From the NCBI GenBank assembly GCA_000181795.3, contig CM012953.1:265504-329503 (forward strand): a DNA stretch of 64,000 bases, written 5' to 3'. The notes beneath the pieces are model-generated. The model did not search any database. It had not been told where the DNA came from and saw only the letters and a program-made list of their open reading frames with translations. The translations under genes and the position numbers were made by a program. The first letter of the stretch is position 1. Each line of letters starts with the position of its first letter. Shown in pieces: positions 25,426 through 35,030 of the stretch. Source of the DNA: Trichinella spiralis. Lineage: Eukaryota > Nematoda > Enoplea > Trichinellida > Trichinellidae.

Positions 25426-26605
25426 GACAGCTCTTGCTTTCAGCGCCTCCATTGCTCCAACACATCCAAGGTGCACTTCCACCTTACTTTACAAGACTTC
25501 GCCCGATGGCCACTTTGCAGACAACGGAAACACAACTTGCTCCTTGCTGCCATGCGTGAACGCGTGTGGGCGTCTGCCTGAAGGAACTCTTCGCAAGAGG
25601 CAACATCGTGGTCACCCTTGCATATCGGGTAGCTGCTGCTAACAGCCACGTTTAGGACAGTTGTAGCGCCCCTTGCCGCCCGTTTCTCCGTTTGGCGAGA
25701 TCGCTGCCGCTCTCGACAACCTGGACCGGGTTCTTACTGCTTCGGGTCGTCCTGCTTGACGAATCTTCTTCCGCCTGAAGAAGCAGCCGCTGCACGCTTC
25801 GCTGCCGCCCAGACCTGAGCGAAATTGAGAAACTCTGGCAGGTCCCCTTTCGTGCCTGAAACCGACTGCACGTGAACGTTCCATGCCAGACGAATCTCCT
25901 CAGGAAACTTTTCCGCAAGAAGCGGCAGGAAGGCTTCATTCGCTGTCATCTTGCCAGTTGACGGATTCCTTCCCAGGGCGGTCAGGCATCAGAGATGTCG
26001 ATTTATCCCCTCTACCAAAGCCTGTATGATATCTCCTGAGTCGCTACACGGTTTGGCGTTCCAAATTGCCTTCACGCGTTCCCGAACGTTGACATCCGTA
26101 CGTCTGAAACGTACTTGTGACAACTCCATGGCGTGTGAGTAGTTTGCACTAGAGCTTGGCATCCCTTCTACCGCAGCCAGAGCTTCACCGGATAAACTGG
26201 ACAGCAGTACGAGAACTTCGATGCGTCGTCCAAATCCGTCTGATTATGGACATATCCCTAAAAGCGGTCCCAGAACGCTGGGAATTCGAGCACTTTACCC
26301 GAAAACACTGGCATCTTCGGTTCCGGGAGCCTTTCCTTTACACTTGTCTTGCTGTTACTGCGGTGGCCAAGATCGTTGGATCTAGCTGAACAATCAGACA
26401 AGGAGCCTTCCATTTGTCGAATCCTCGCTCGAGCTTCTCGGCGAGCTATCTGGGTCCGTACAGAGAGCGCCACCCAATGCTTGGCCTCTTGATCTCGCTC
26501 CTCACCCGTCAACGCCGCTTCCAACTGCAATTGCATCTCTAACGCCTTGTCATGAAACGCCATCACGTCATCAAGTAGTTCTCGGAGGTCATCGGGATGC
26601 GACGC
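25426..26605 (-). pseudogene. BEL/Pao gag remnant, 3' part
   Basis: Capsid-like domain of the DUF1759 type: LPEPKMPVFSGKVLEFPAFW near 26340-26260, interrupted by TAG at 26258-26260, continuing in shifting frames with EEIRLAWNVH. A zinc-knuckle pair follows: CKGDHDVASC and CFRCLQSGHRAKSC (about 25640-25490). Immediately after the knuckle the frame joins LEQWRR, which belongs upstream of the RNase H region, so protease and reverse transcriptase have been deleted. The gag reading frame continues upstream at 39508 across the nested block. Confidence 0.85.
26601..26605. repeat. target-site duplication GACGC, left copy
   Basis: Five bases directly before the Copia copy 1 5' LTR. The partner copy is at 39508-39512, after the 3' LTR of Copia copy 2, not after the 3' LTR of copy 1. 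Confidence 0.85.
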
Positions 26606-26821
26606 TGTTGGGAAAAACATTCTCCTGACCTCAAGTCTTCAGCAAGTTAGGCGGAAGCTCTAGCTCACGATAGAGCTGCGCGTCAGAGCGTGACGCTGTG
26701 ACGTCATTTCTGCATGTATATAAGAATGCGTTATCAAATTTTGCTAACAGTTTATCACTTCCGCGCATAACTGCGTGGCACGCTGTTCATTTCGGTAGTT
26801 TATGCTTAGTAAAATTCATCA
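26606..26821 (+). repeat. Copia copy 1 5' LTR
   Basis: 216 bp, TGTTGGG ... ATTCATCA. Contains a perfect CRE-like TGACGTCA (26699-26706) and a TATA-like TATATAAG (26717-26724). Shares the variants GACGTCATTT with the 3' LTR of copy 2. Confidence 0.9.
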
Positions 26822-26836
26822 GGTTATGGCCCCAGA
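26822..26836 (+). other. Copia primer-binding site
   Basis: GGTTATGGCCCCAG follows the LTR directly. It resembles the tRNA-iMet half-molecule site known from Drosophila copia (GGTTATGGGCCCAG). The same site occurs at 35247-35261 in copy 2. Confidence 0.7.
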
Positions 26837-26892
26837 TACGCGTACTGTGCGCCAAGGATAAGTGAAATTCAACTGAAACAAATCACTGGACG

Positions 26893-29306
26893 ATGAGCGG
26901 TATGGCTACTGACGGTGATCTAGGTAAGCCCGTTATTGCTAAGTTGAACAGTTCAAACTACCAGCTATGGAAGCTGAAGATGAAAGTGCTGTTAATGAGG
27001 GACGGCTTATGGGACTTGGTAAGCCAACCGAAGCCCTGCCCCATACCAGAGGACTGGAGTCGAAAAGAGTGCAAAGCGATAGCTGCAATATGTCTCACCG
27101 TGGAGGACGACCAGCTTATCCATCTTGCGCAACTGGAAACTGCCCGGGAAATGTGGCAGACGCTACAGCGACTCCATGAACGAGCATCAATCGGCAGCAA
27201 GCTGTACTTGATGCGCAAATTGTATGGTATGCGGTTCACACATGGCACGATGAAATCTCACATAAATGGGATATTGGAAATTGTTACACAATTACGAGGC
27301 TTAGGCAAGAATATTAAAGATGAAGACCTAGTCGCCATAATGTTGTGCAGTCTGCCAGATTCCTACTCTGCTTTGGTTACTGCATTGGAAGGAAGAGATG
27401 AAGCAGATCTAACCGTTGAATATGTAAGCGGAAAACTGCTTGATGAATACCCGCGGCGTTCAGAAAGTTGTCTTGACCAGAGAAGTAACGAAGTCGCGCT
27501 CAATACTACTGCAAGTAACGCACGAAGCCAGTTCAGAGCTTCAAAAGCAACCCTGACAAAGTCAGACAACGAGAGCCGAAGATGCTATTACTGTGGCAAA
27601 ATGAGGCACATCAAAGCAAACTGACGCAAATTGAAGCACCAACGTGAGAAAAATGAAAAGGCGAGATATGGGGTACACCATAATGAACTACCTCCCATCA
27701 ACCAGAAAACCAACGCGATACAATATCGCACCTTTGCCACAGGAGAAAAGGCGTATAAAGGTAAAATTGGTGATTGGTATGTGGACTTTGGAGCTACAAG
27801 CCACATGACTTGCAACAGGAACTTCTTTGAGTCATTGGAGCGGAGAAAATCAACCGTCTATCTCGCTGATAATACGGCAATCCAGGCTGAAGGTATAGGA
27901 CATGGATGGCTATTCTGCGTCACGCCGGACGGTACAATTGAGGAAATCCATGTGAAGGATGTACTTTTTATCCCGTCATTGGAAACCGGACTCCTATCAG
28001 CCTAGCGTATTACCAATAATGGCTACAAAATAATGTTCCAAGATGATACGTGCTTAATTTCCTACCAAAAGGAAGTTGTCGCGGAGGCGAAACTTGATGG
28101 ATCACTCTTCAAACTAAAGCAAAAACATCAAATAGACACTGCGTTGAGTGTACATACTTATGCATGCTTACACAAGTGGCACCGACTCATGGACACAGAG
28201 ATCCAGAAGCTATCAGAAAATTAAACAAAGAAAAGTTGGCGAATGGTATTGAAATATGCAAATGCGACGCTGAAAACGATTGAGAGATCTGTCTGACAGG
28301 TGAGATGACGTCAACTCCCTTCCCGAAGGTAGCTAACAGAGCTAAGAAGCAGATCGAATTAATACCCAGCGATATATGTGGTCCGATGATAACAGCCACT
28401 CCAAGCGATCATCGATACATGATGACGTTTATCGATGACTATTATCGCTTCACTGTGGTTCATCTTTTAAAGACGAAAGATGAAGCTGTGGATAGAATTA
28501 AAGACTACGTTGCCACACTACATACGAAGTTTGGGCGTAACCCCGTCACACTTCGCACTGACAATGGACGAGAGTACGTCAACCAAAGGCTGAGAAACTT
28601 TCTTGGAGAAAAAGGAATTGAACATCAATTCTCAGCGCCATACACACCACAACAAAATGGTGTAGCTGAAAGGAAGAACCGAGCTTTGGTCGAAATGGCG
28701 AAATGCATGATGACTGATGCAAAATTGCCAAAGCGCTACTGGGGCGAACCGGTATGCACGGCAGCGTTTCTACAAAATCGGCTCCCGAGCCGAAGTATTT
28801 CGAAGACGCCATTCGAGCTCTGGACAGGAAACAAGCCCAACGTAGACCACATACGAATTTTTGGATACAAAACATATTGTTACATACCAAAACAAAAGCG
28901 GAGAAAATGGGTCAACAAGGCAAGAGAAGGGGTGATCGTTGGTTATGGTGGCATTACAAAAGGCTACAGGTTACTAAGCCCAACGACGAACGAAATATGG
29001 ATAAGCCGTTCAGGGAAAATCATAGAGGATTATTCACACATGAAAAACGAAAGTGCAGTGCCAAAAGGAGCAATTGAACGATCACGGGAATACGACGACA
29101 TTCCCAAATTACTGAAAAAAGAAGATAACGTGATCATCGAAGACATATTTGGGCCAACTCAAGAGGAACTGTCGGGCGAAGTTGAACCCATAAAAGACGG
29201 TATAGAAGCTTCAACATTACGACGCTCTCGAAGAATCAACAAAGGGATACCACCAAAACCATTAAGCTACAATATACGCTCAACCCAAATATGCGAACCA
29301 ACATGG
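26893..29306 (+). pseudogene. Copia copy 1 gag-protease-integrase, broken
   Basis: Gag begins at ATG 26893 (LNSSNYQLWKLKMKVLLMRD) and reaches a zinc knuckle CYYCGKMRHIKAN whose last Cys codon is a TGA stop (27622-27624). Protease follows (WYVDFGATSHMTCN), then TAG at 28003-28005, a 4-base deletion near 28137 relative to copy 2, TGA at 28281-28283, and the integrase core (SDICGPM, DDYYRF, TDNGREYVNQ, YTPQQNGVAERKNR). The frame ends just after EPTW, where sequence jumps to the 3' end of the element. No reverse transcriptase or RNase H. Confidence 0.92.
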
Positions 29307-29318
29307 TGAGATTGGAAG

Positions 29319-29689
29319 TGTAACGGGCCGCTGATTCGAGCAGGCTCATACGCCTCTTCCACGAGGTTATTGGCGCGTCCATCACTATTTGGCGATGGGC
29401 AGGTAATGACCGGCGCATTTCCCTTCCTTTCTGTTTCGCGCTTTCCTGATGGCATTGCGACAATAAAACAACAAACGATGAGTATATACTTTATTAAGCA
29501 ATCAGAGACAAGGATCTACGACGATGTAACCACGAACATACCTCTGGCAACAAGCCAACACTGATGTAAACAACCACTACCGTACTCCGCCTCTGATCTT
29601 CATGTCTTATTCTTCATACCGTAGCTTCAGTTCTCTTCGCCTTCATTTTCTGCAGAAAAATCACATTAGCTCGGTCCGTTTCCGCTGCA
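29319..29689. mobile_element. solo LTR of another family inside Copia copy 1
   Basis: 371 bp beginning TGTAACGGGC and ending CCGCTGCA, containing AATAAA at about 29461. It splits the sequence GGAAG-ACTACGG that is continuous in copy 2 (near 39261). The four bases on each side are GAAG and GAGG, an imperfect target-site duplication. It has no internal coding region, so it is either a solo LTR or a non-autonomous element. Strand not determined. Confidence 0.65.
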
Positions 29690-29719
29690 GAGGACTACGG
29701 ACAGGAGAACGAGAAGGGG

Positions 29720-29935
29720 TGTTGGGAGAAACATTCTCCTGACATCTAGTCTTCAGCAAGTAAGACGGAAGCTCTAGCTCACGATTGAGCTGCGCGTCAG
29801 AGCGTGACGCTGTGAAGTCATTCCCGCATGTGTGTAAGAATGCGTTATCAAATTTTACTTACACATTATCACTTCCGCGCATTACTGCGTAGCACGCTGT
29901 TCACTTTGGTAGTTTATGCTTAGAAAAATTCATCA
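29720..29935 (+). repeat. Copia copy 1 3' LTR
   Basis: 216 bp, preceded by polypurine tract GAGAAGGGG (29711-29719). Carries the variant GAAGTCATTC, shared with the 5' LTR of copy 2 and not with its own 5' LTR. Followed by AAAAC (29936-29940). Confidence 0.9.
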
Positions 29936-30047
29936 AAAACAAAATTGTTACAACTTTAAACCAAAGGTAAAAATAAAATTGTTTAAAGTTTAAACAAAAG
30001 GTAAAAAAATTGTTTAAACTTTAAAACCAAGCTTTAAAACAAAATAT
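29936..30047. repeat. AT-rich satellite, left segment
   Basis: Tandem array of about 34-35 bp monomers built on GTTTAAACTTTAAA with alternating endings. It begins with the AAAAC target-site copy of the second Copia insertion and is cut at 30047 by the Gypsy element with ATAT on both sides. Continues at 34827-35030. Confidence 0.88.
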
Positions 30048-30285
30048 TGTAGCGCCGTCAGGCGCTCGATTCATCCGCACCATTTATTGTGTAGAGATTT
30101 TATTATAAAACAACGGGATACAAGAAATTATACAAAATAGCTATATTACAAGTGTTCAACCAACCGGGACGCGCACGCCGTATCTCTGCCGCCGATGCAC
30201 CACCTTGATCTATTTATTTTCGCGCCGGTCGCCCTACAAAAGGGTGAACGTGATACGCAGGTGCAATTTCGTCGTCGCCGTCACA
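30048..30285 (-). repeat. Gypsy 3' LTR
   Basis: TGTAGCG ... CGTCACA on the plus strand. Differs from the 5' LTR by GGCGC/GACGC, CACC/CAAC, one extra A and GTCACA/GCCACA. Confidence 0.92.
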
Positions 30286-30386
30286 CTGCCCCCCTCTATC
30301 AGAGAAGTTCGTCCCGAACTTTACTTAAGGGATGTAATCCCGCAGGTAGCCAGGTGGCCGCCGTCTTCGCGTCGACCTTCCTATCT

Positions 30387-31751
30387 TCATCTCTGACGAG
30401 GGTGGAGAGGCGGTTGATGTGCCTGCCACCGGGTAGTCCCGCCTCGAACGGACCGGTCTCCTACGTCTGGCTGCTCAGTGATATCCCTGGCGTAGTACCG
30501 CTTCATCCGGTCGGAGTGTACCACGAGCGTGCGGCGCTTCCGCTCATGGTGCCGTACGCGGTACGTCTGCGGCCCCATTACCTCCACTACGTGGTACGGC
30601 CCTTCCCAGCCACGGTCAAGCTTCCCTCTTCTTGGCATCGCCAGCCACACGCGGTCGTTCGGGCAGAAGCGTGACTCCTTGGCGTGGCGATCGTGCAGGC
30701 ACTTTTGGCGACGTTGCTGCGTCTTCAGGTGGTCCCTCGCCAGCTCGTGCACACGGTCGATACGCTCTCGGGTCCCGCGGATGTAGTCCGGTAGCCCTTG
30801 GGCTTCGCGCCCAGGCGGGTTCCCTATCTGAACATCCAGCGGCAACCGCAACTCTCGACCGAGCATGGCGATCGCAGGCGTCACTCCCGTACTCTCGTGA
30901 ACGCTGCTGTTGTACGCCAGCATGACGAATGGCAGCATGTCATCCCACTGGCCTGGGTTCCCATCAACCATGATGGACAGCATGTCCAGGAGCGTGCGGT
31001 TAAACCTCTCTGCCTGTCCATTCCCTTGCGGGTGGTATGGAGAGGACCGCGTCTTCTTAATGCCGAACAGCCGGCACATCTCCAGCACCACCGACGCCTC
31101 AAATGAGCGGCCTTGGTCGCTGTGCAGGTAGTCAGGGGCGCCAAAGTACGTGATGTACTTCTCGACCAACACCTTGGCCACGGTACTGGCTTCCATGTTG
31201 GCGAGAGGGAATGCGGCTGTCCATTTGGTAAAGTAGTCCGTCAGGACCAGGACGTACCGGTTCCCCGATGGGGTCTTTTCCAGCGGCCCAAGAATGTCCA
31301 TGCCAACACGCTGCAGAGGGTATCCCGCAGCCATGGCCTGCATTGGCGCACGGTTGTTCTTGGTCGGGCCCTTCCTCCTCGCGCACTGCGTGCACGTGCG
31401 GCACCATGTGTGTACGTCACCACTCATCCCGGGCCAGTAGAATCGGCTCCTGACTCGTGCCAGCGTCCGGCGCTCACCCAGGTGACCTGCGTACCGACTG
31501 TCGTGCATTGTCTGTAGGACTTCGTTTCGGAGGGCTCGCGGCACCAGCGCCTGCTTAGCCCCTTCCTCGGCCGTGAGTCCGCGGCGATGTCGCCAGATGA
31601 GGCCATCTTCATCCACCCAACTGCGCCGTTGCTGCCACAGCACGTGCATGTCGCGGCTACACTCCGGGGGACATTCCACCGGCCAGCTCGCGCCAACCAA
31701 CCATTGCCGCAGTAGTTGGATCTCTGGGTCCGCCTGCTGGGCGGCCAGCAA
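30387..31751 (-). CDS. Gypsy integrase
   Basis: About 454 codons, in the same frame as the upstream protease-RT frame and separated from it only by TAG at 31752-31754. The zinc-binding region has H..H..C..C in HDSRYAGHLGERRTL and TWCRTCTQCARRKG. The catalytic core shows DYFTKWTAAFPL, SDQGRSFEASV and YHPQGNGQAERFNRTL (D, D, E). A basic C-terminal chromo-like tail is rich in Arg. No internal stop. Confidence 0.93.
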   Translation of the reverse strand: MLAAQQADPEIQLLRQWLVGASWPVECPPECSRDMHVLWQQRRSWVDEDGLIWRHRRGLTAEEGAKQALVPRALRNEVLQTMHDSRYAGHLGERRTLARVRSRFYWPGMSGDVHTWCRTCTQCARRKGPTKNNRAPMQAMAAGYPLQRVGMDILGPLEKTPSGNRYVLVLTDYFTKWTAAFPLANMEASTVAKVLVEKYITYFGAPDYLHSDQGRSFEASVVLEMCRLFGIKKTRSSPYHPQGNGQAERFNRTLLDMLSIMVDGNPGQWDDMLPFVMLAYNSSVHESTGVTPAIAMLGRELRLPLDVQIGNPPGREAQGLPDYIRGTRERIDRVHELARDHLKTQQRRQKCLHDRHAKESRFCPNDRVWLAMPRRGKLDRGWEGPYHVVEVMGPQTYRVRHHERKRRTLVVHSDRMKRYYARDITEQPDVGDRSVRGGTTRWQAHQPPLHPRQR

Positions 31752-34124
31752 CTAACCTTTAAAGTTCTGCGGAACGTCTTCGGTTCGGAGTTGGGCAGCC
31801 TGGACTGCGCATGCGCTGCCTTCTACCAGCCGTCCACATTGTGTACAGCTGGTCCGGGATAGCGCGTCGGCGTTGCCGTGCAGGCGTCCTGCTCGGTGTT
31901 CCACTTCGAAGTCGAGCTCCGCTAGATTCTCCAGCCACCGAGCTACCTGCCCTTCTGGTTCCTTAAAAGTCGTCAGCCAGCGCAGGCAACTATGGTCCGT
32001 CCGTACCAGGAATCGCTGGCCGTAAAGGTACGGCCGGAACTCGCGCAGCGCCCATACCAAACCGAGCATTTCTCTCCGAGTCGCGCAATACCGACGCTCA
32101 GCCTTGGTCAGCGTACGACTCGCGTACGCCACGACTATTTCGGCTTTCTCTTCTCTTTGGCTCAGCACCGCCCCAAGGCCGTCTCCGCTGGCGTCCACGT
32201 CGACAATGAACTGCCGATGGAAGTCCGGATAGGCGAGGACGGGCGCAGATGTAAGGTGGTACTTCAGTGCGTCAAAAGCGGACTGACAGGCTTTTGACCA
32301 GTCCCACTCGGCCCCTTTTTCCAACAGCCGGTGTAGCGAAGCGGCGACGTTCGCAAAGCCGTTGACGAACTTGCGGTAGTACGACGCCAATCCCAGGAAC
32401 TGCCGCAACTCTGACACACAAGTCGGTGTCGGCCACTCCCGCACGGCAGAGGTTTTGCTTGGGTCCGTAGCGATCCCTTTTTCCGAAATGATGTGGCCCA
32501 AGTACGCCACCCTCCTCTTCATGAGCCGGCATTTCTCTGGTTTGACCTTCAAACCCACTTCCCGGAGGCGGCGGAACACCTCGCGCAGTCGTGCCGTATG
32601 CTCTTCGGCGGTCTTGCCAAATACGATGACATCGTCCAGGTACACCAAGCAGTCGGAGCCCACCAGGCCTCTCAGAGCTGTCTCCATGAGCCTCTGAAAG
32701 GTGGCCGGTGCGTTGCACAGTCCAAAGAGCATCACTTTGAACTGGTACAGCCCAAGGGGGGTGGTGAAGGCCGTTTTCTCCCGATCTTGTGGTTCGACCT
32801 CAACCTGCCAGTAGCCGCTTGCCAGGTCCAGGGTCGAGAACCATTGTGCACCCGCCAGCGCATCCAAAGTGTCGTCGATCCTCGGGAGCGGGTGGGCATC
32901 CTTCCGGGTGAGGTTGTTCAACTGCCGGTAATCGACACAGAACCGGCATGACCCGTCTTTCTTCCTCACAAGTACGATAGGGGATGCCCAGGGACTGCTT
33001 GATGGTTCTACGACGTCTCGCCGCAGCATTTCGTCTAGGAGGGCTTCCACCTGCGCCCGTTGATGATAAGGAATGCGCCTTGGGGAGAACCTCACTGGTT
33101 TGGCGTCGTCGGTGTGGATGGCGTGGCGTACCACGCTCGTCCGCCCAAGGTCCTCGTCTGACGTGGACAACACGTCTGCGAACTCCTTCAGGATCGCCGC
33201 CAGGGCTGATCGATGCTTGCCGCTCGACTCCTGCTCACTGGGGAGCATCTTTTCCATGGCTTCCTGCGCTGGTTGGTGAGCCATTAGCTCCGCCTGCGGG
33301 GATTCCACTCTAACCAGGCCCACGGCGTGGGACTTCCGGAATGGGATGTTACCCTGCCGCATTCTCAGACATCCCGCCGTTGGGTCCGGGGTGCAGCCGT
33401 GGTACCGCATAAAGTCCCACCCAAGCAAAATTTTATGGGACAGCTCCCTTACACACAGGACGGTATGCTGAACGGTCACTGATTTCCCAAGTATAATCTC
33501 CGTGACGCACGCGTTCGTAATTTCCAACTCGGTCCCGCTGGCTGTTTCCAGCCGAATCGAGGGTTTCGGAACGTCCCGCAGGGTCTTCGAGTGTCGCATG
33601 AACCTTTCATCCGCCAGGGTTACTGCGGATCCAGTGTCCACGAGCATGTCGCACCTCACTCCCTCCACGGAGCCTTCCACATTCGGGGTCTCGATCTCAG
33701 GGGCCCGTATGACGACGACAGGTAAGGTTCGGTTAGTAATACTTACTTCGCTCGCCCGCGCGTCACGCGAGGAAGCTTGGCATTCCCGGCTGATGTGGCC
33801 TAGCCCACCGCATTTCCAGCATCGTCTGCCGCCTCTTCTCTCTGGCCGGCGTCGCTGTCGAGGGAGCGGTCTCTTTGTAGCCGCGGGGGTGTTATCCGTC
33901 AGCAGTTCCTTTAGTTGCCGCAACACTTCCGCCAAATCGTCTCCAACTTCCTTACGCGTCGTCACCGCGGCGGCTGCTGCTTCCGTGACTCTTCCAGCTG
34001 TCGGCTCGTATTCCTGGTAAGCATCTATCTTGACAGAAGAGACGCTCGCCTTGAGCGTGGTGAGCTCTCTCACCACGCGCTCTTCCTTAACCGCAACCTC
34101 GACTGCCTCCGCGAAATTATCCAT
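31752..34124 (-). CDS. Gypsy gag C-terminus, protease, reverse transcriptase, RNase H
   Basis: 790 codons. Order: zinc knuckle CWKCGGLGHISREC (about residues 100-113), aspartic protease LVDTGSAVTL (about 160), reverse transcriptase with KKDGSCRFCVDYRQLN, a YLDD active site encoded around 32631-32642, and GLASYYRKFVNGFA, then RNase H starting FIVDVDASGDGLGAVLSQ. The upstream gag piece is in the same frame, cut by TAA at 34173-34175. All catalytic motifs are present. Confidence 0.94.
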   Translation of the reverse strand: MDNFAEAVEVAVKEERVVRELTTLKASVSSVKIDAYQEYEPTAGRVTEAAAAAVTTRKEVGDDLAEVLRQLKELLTDNTPAATKRPLPRQRRRPERRGGRRCWKCGGLGHISRECQASSRDARASEVSITNRTLPVVVIRAPEIETPNVEGSVEGVRCDMLVDTGSAVTLADERFMRHSKTLRDVPKPSIRLETASGTELEITNACVTEIILGKSVTVQHTVLCVRELSHKILLGWDFMRYHGCTPDPTAGCLRMRQGNIPFRKSHAVGLVRVESPQAELMAHQPAQEAMEKMLPSEQESSGKHRSALAAILKEFADVLSTSDEDLGRTSVVRHAIHTDDAKPVRFSPRRIPYHQRAQVEALLDEMLRRDVVEPSSSPWASPIVLVRKKDGSCRFCVDYRQLNNLTRKDAHPLPRIDDTLDALAGAQWFSTLDLASGYWQVEVEPQDREKTAFTTPLGLYQFKVMLFGLCNAPATFQRLMETALRGLVGSDCLVYLDDVIVFGKTAEEHTARLREVFRRLREVGLKVKPEKCRLMKRRVAYLGHIISEKGIATDPSKTSAVREWPTPTCVSELRQFLGLASYYRKFVNGFANVAASLHRLLEKGAEWDWSKACQSAFDALKYHLTSAPVLAYPDFHRQFIVDVDASGDGLGAVLSQREEKAEIVVAYASRTLTKAERRYCATRREMLGLVWALREFRPYLYGQRFLVRTDHSCLRWLTTFKEPEGQVARWLENLAELDFEVEHRAGRLHGNADALSRTSCTQCGRLVEGSACAVQAAQLRTEDVPQNFKG

Positions 34125-34172
34125 CTCGCTTCGCAGAACAGCCGTTTTGACGGCGTCCGCGGACAGTCCTGC

Positions 34173-34625
34173 CTAAAATTGTTGCAACAGGATTTTGTCA
34201 GCCGATCCGCTCATCTCAGGGAACGCCTTCGAGAAGAGCCTGCGCAAATGAACAGCGAACACCCGCACGCATTCGCCCCGTTGTTGTTTCCGCCGGAAAA
34301 ACTCGGCGGAAAACCTCTCTGGCTCGGTGCGCACCCCGAATGCTACAAACAGGGCCGACTTCAGGCCATCATAATCGTCCGTCTCTTGGACGTCCATGGC
34401 CCTCATCATGCTCCGCACCTCCACATCAGTATGATACTGGACAAGGGCTGCTCGTCTCTCCGGAGCTATACGGCCGGCACGGAAGTACAGCTCCATGTGT
34501 TCGAACCAGGTCTCAACGTTCGATACCATGGTTAGTACCTCCGGCGGCTTAACCCATTCCGGGAGGTCGATCCTGCCGCGCTCGCCATTTGTAGCGCCGT
34601 CAGACGCTCGATTCATCCGCAACAT
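34173..34625 (-). CDS. Gypsy gag N-terminal part
   Basis: 150 codons with a capsid-like segment (VETWFEHMELYFRAGRI, ESEF-like helix region, EFFRRKQQRGECVRVF). The ATG at 34625 and a second in-frame ATG lie inside the 5' LTR, so the protein would begin in LTR sequence and read across the primer-binding site. Ends at TAA 34173-34175; the frame stays open beyond that codon into the next ORF. Confidence 0.85.
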   Translation of the reverse strand: MLRMNRASDGATNGERGRIDLPEWVKPPEVLTMVSNVETWFEHMELYFRAGRIAPERRAALVQYHTDVEVRSMMRAMDVQETDDYDGLKSALFVAFGVRTEPERFSAEFFRRKQQRGECVRVFAVHLRRLFSKAFPEMSGSADKILLQQF

Positions 34626-34826
34626 TTATTGTGTAGAGATTTTATTATAAACAACGGGATACAAGAAATTATACAAAATAGCTATATTACAAGTGTTCAA
34701 CCAACCGGGACGCGCACGCCGTATCTCTGCCGCCGATGCACCACCTTGATCTATTTATTTTCGCGCCGGTCGCCCTACAAAAGGGTGAACGTGATACGCA
34801 GGTGCAATTTCGTCGTCGCCGCCACA
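34590..34826 (-). repeat. Gypsy 5' LTR
   Basis: Minus-strand LTR reading TGTGGCGG ... GCGCTACA. The primer-binding site follows after two bases and starts TGGCGAGCGCGGCAGG (34587-34572); its tRNA was not determined. Confidence 0.92.
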
Positions 34827-35030
34827 ATATTTTAAACTTTAAACAAAAGGTAAAAACAAAATTGTTTAAACTTTAAAACCAAGGTTTAAAACAAAATATT
34901 TTAAACTTTAAACAAAACGTAAAAATAAAATTGTTTAAACTTTAAACAATAGGTGTAAACAAAATTGTTTAAACTCTGAAACCAAGGTTTAAAACAAAAT
35001 GTTTTAAAAATTTAAAAAAAAGTTAAAAAC
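34827..35030. repeat. AT-rich satellite, right segment
   Basis: Same 34-35 bp monomers as 29936-30047, alternating AAGGTTTAAAAC and AAAGGTAAAAAC endings, so a dimer period of about 69 bp. Ends in AAAAC (35026-35030) at the Copia copy 2 5' LTR. Joining this edge to 29941 recreates an ordinary monomer (GTTAAAAAC then AAAATTGTT). Confidence 0.88.

Larger units (their letters stand above)
26606..29935 (+). mobile_element. Copia LTR retrotransposon, copy 1 (defective)
   Basis: TG...CA LTRs of 216 bp at each end, tRNA-iMet-type primer-binding site, gag, protease and integrase coding blocks, polypurine tract. Reverse transcriptase and RNase H are deleted and a solo LTR of another family sits near the 3' end. 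Flanks do not match each other (GACGC left, AAAAC right), which is abnormal for a simple insertion. Confidence 0.93.
30048..34826 (-). mobile_element. Gypsy LTR retrotransposon, nearly intact
   Basis: Minus-strand element with 238- and 237-bp LTRs that differ at only about four places, a 4-bp target-site duplication ATAT (30044-30047, 34827-34830), a TGG-starting primer-binding site, gag-pol in one frame, and a polypurine tract AGAGGGGGGCAG beside the 3' LTR (about 30286-30297). Only two in-frame stops interrupt the coding frame, so this is a young insertion. It lies within the satellite. Confidence 0.95.

Noticed and set aside
23451-26389. Several plus-strand ORFs up to 256 codons across the BEL region
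   Set aside because: They are antisense shadows of the GC-rich minus-strand BEL gag and pol.
30195-34835. Plus-strand ORFs up to 206 codons across the Gypsy region
   Set aside because: Antisense shadows of the intact minus-strand Gypsy frames.
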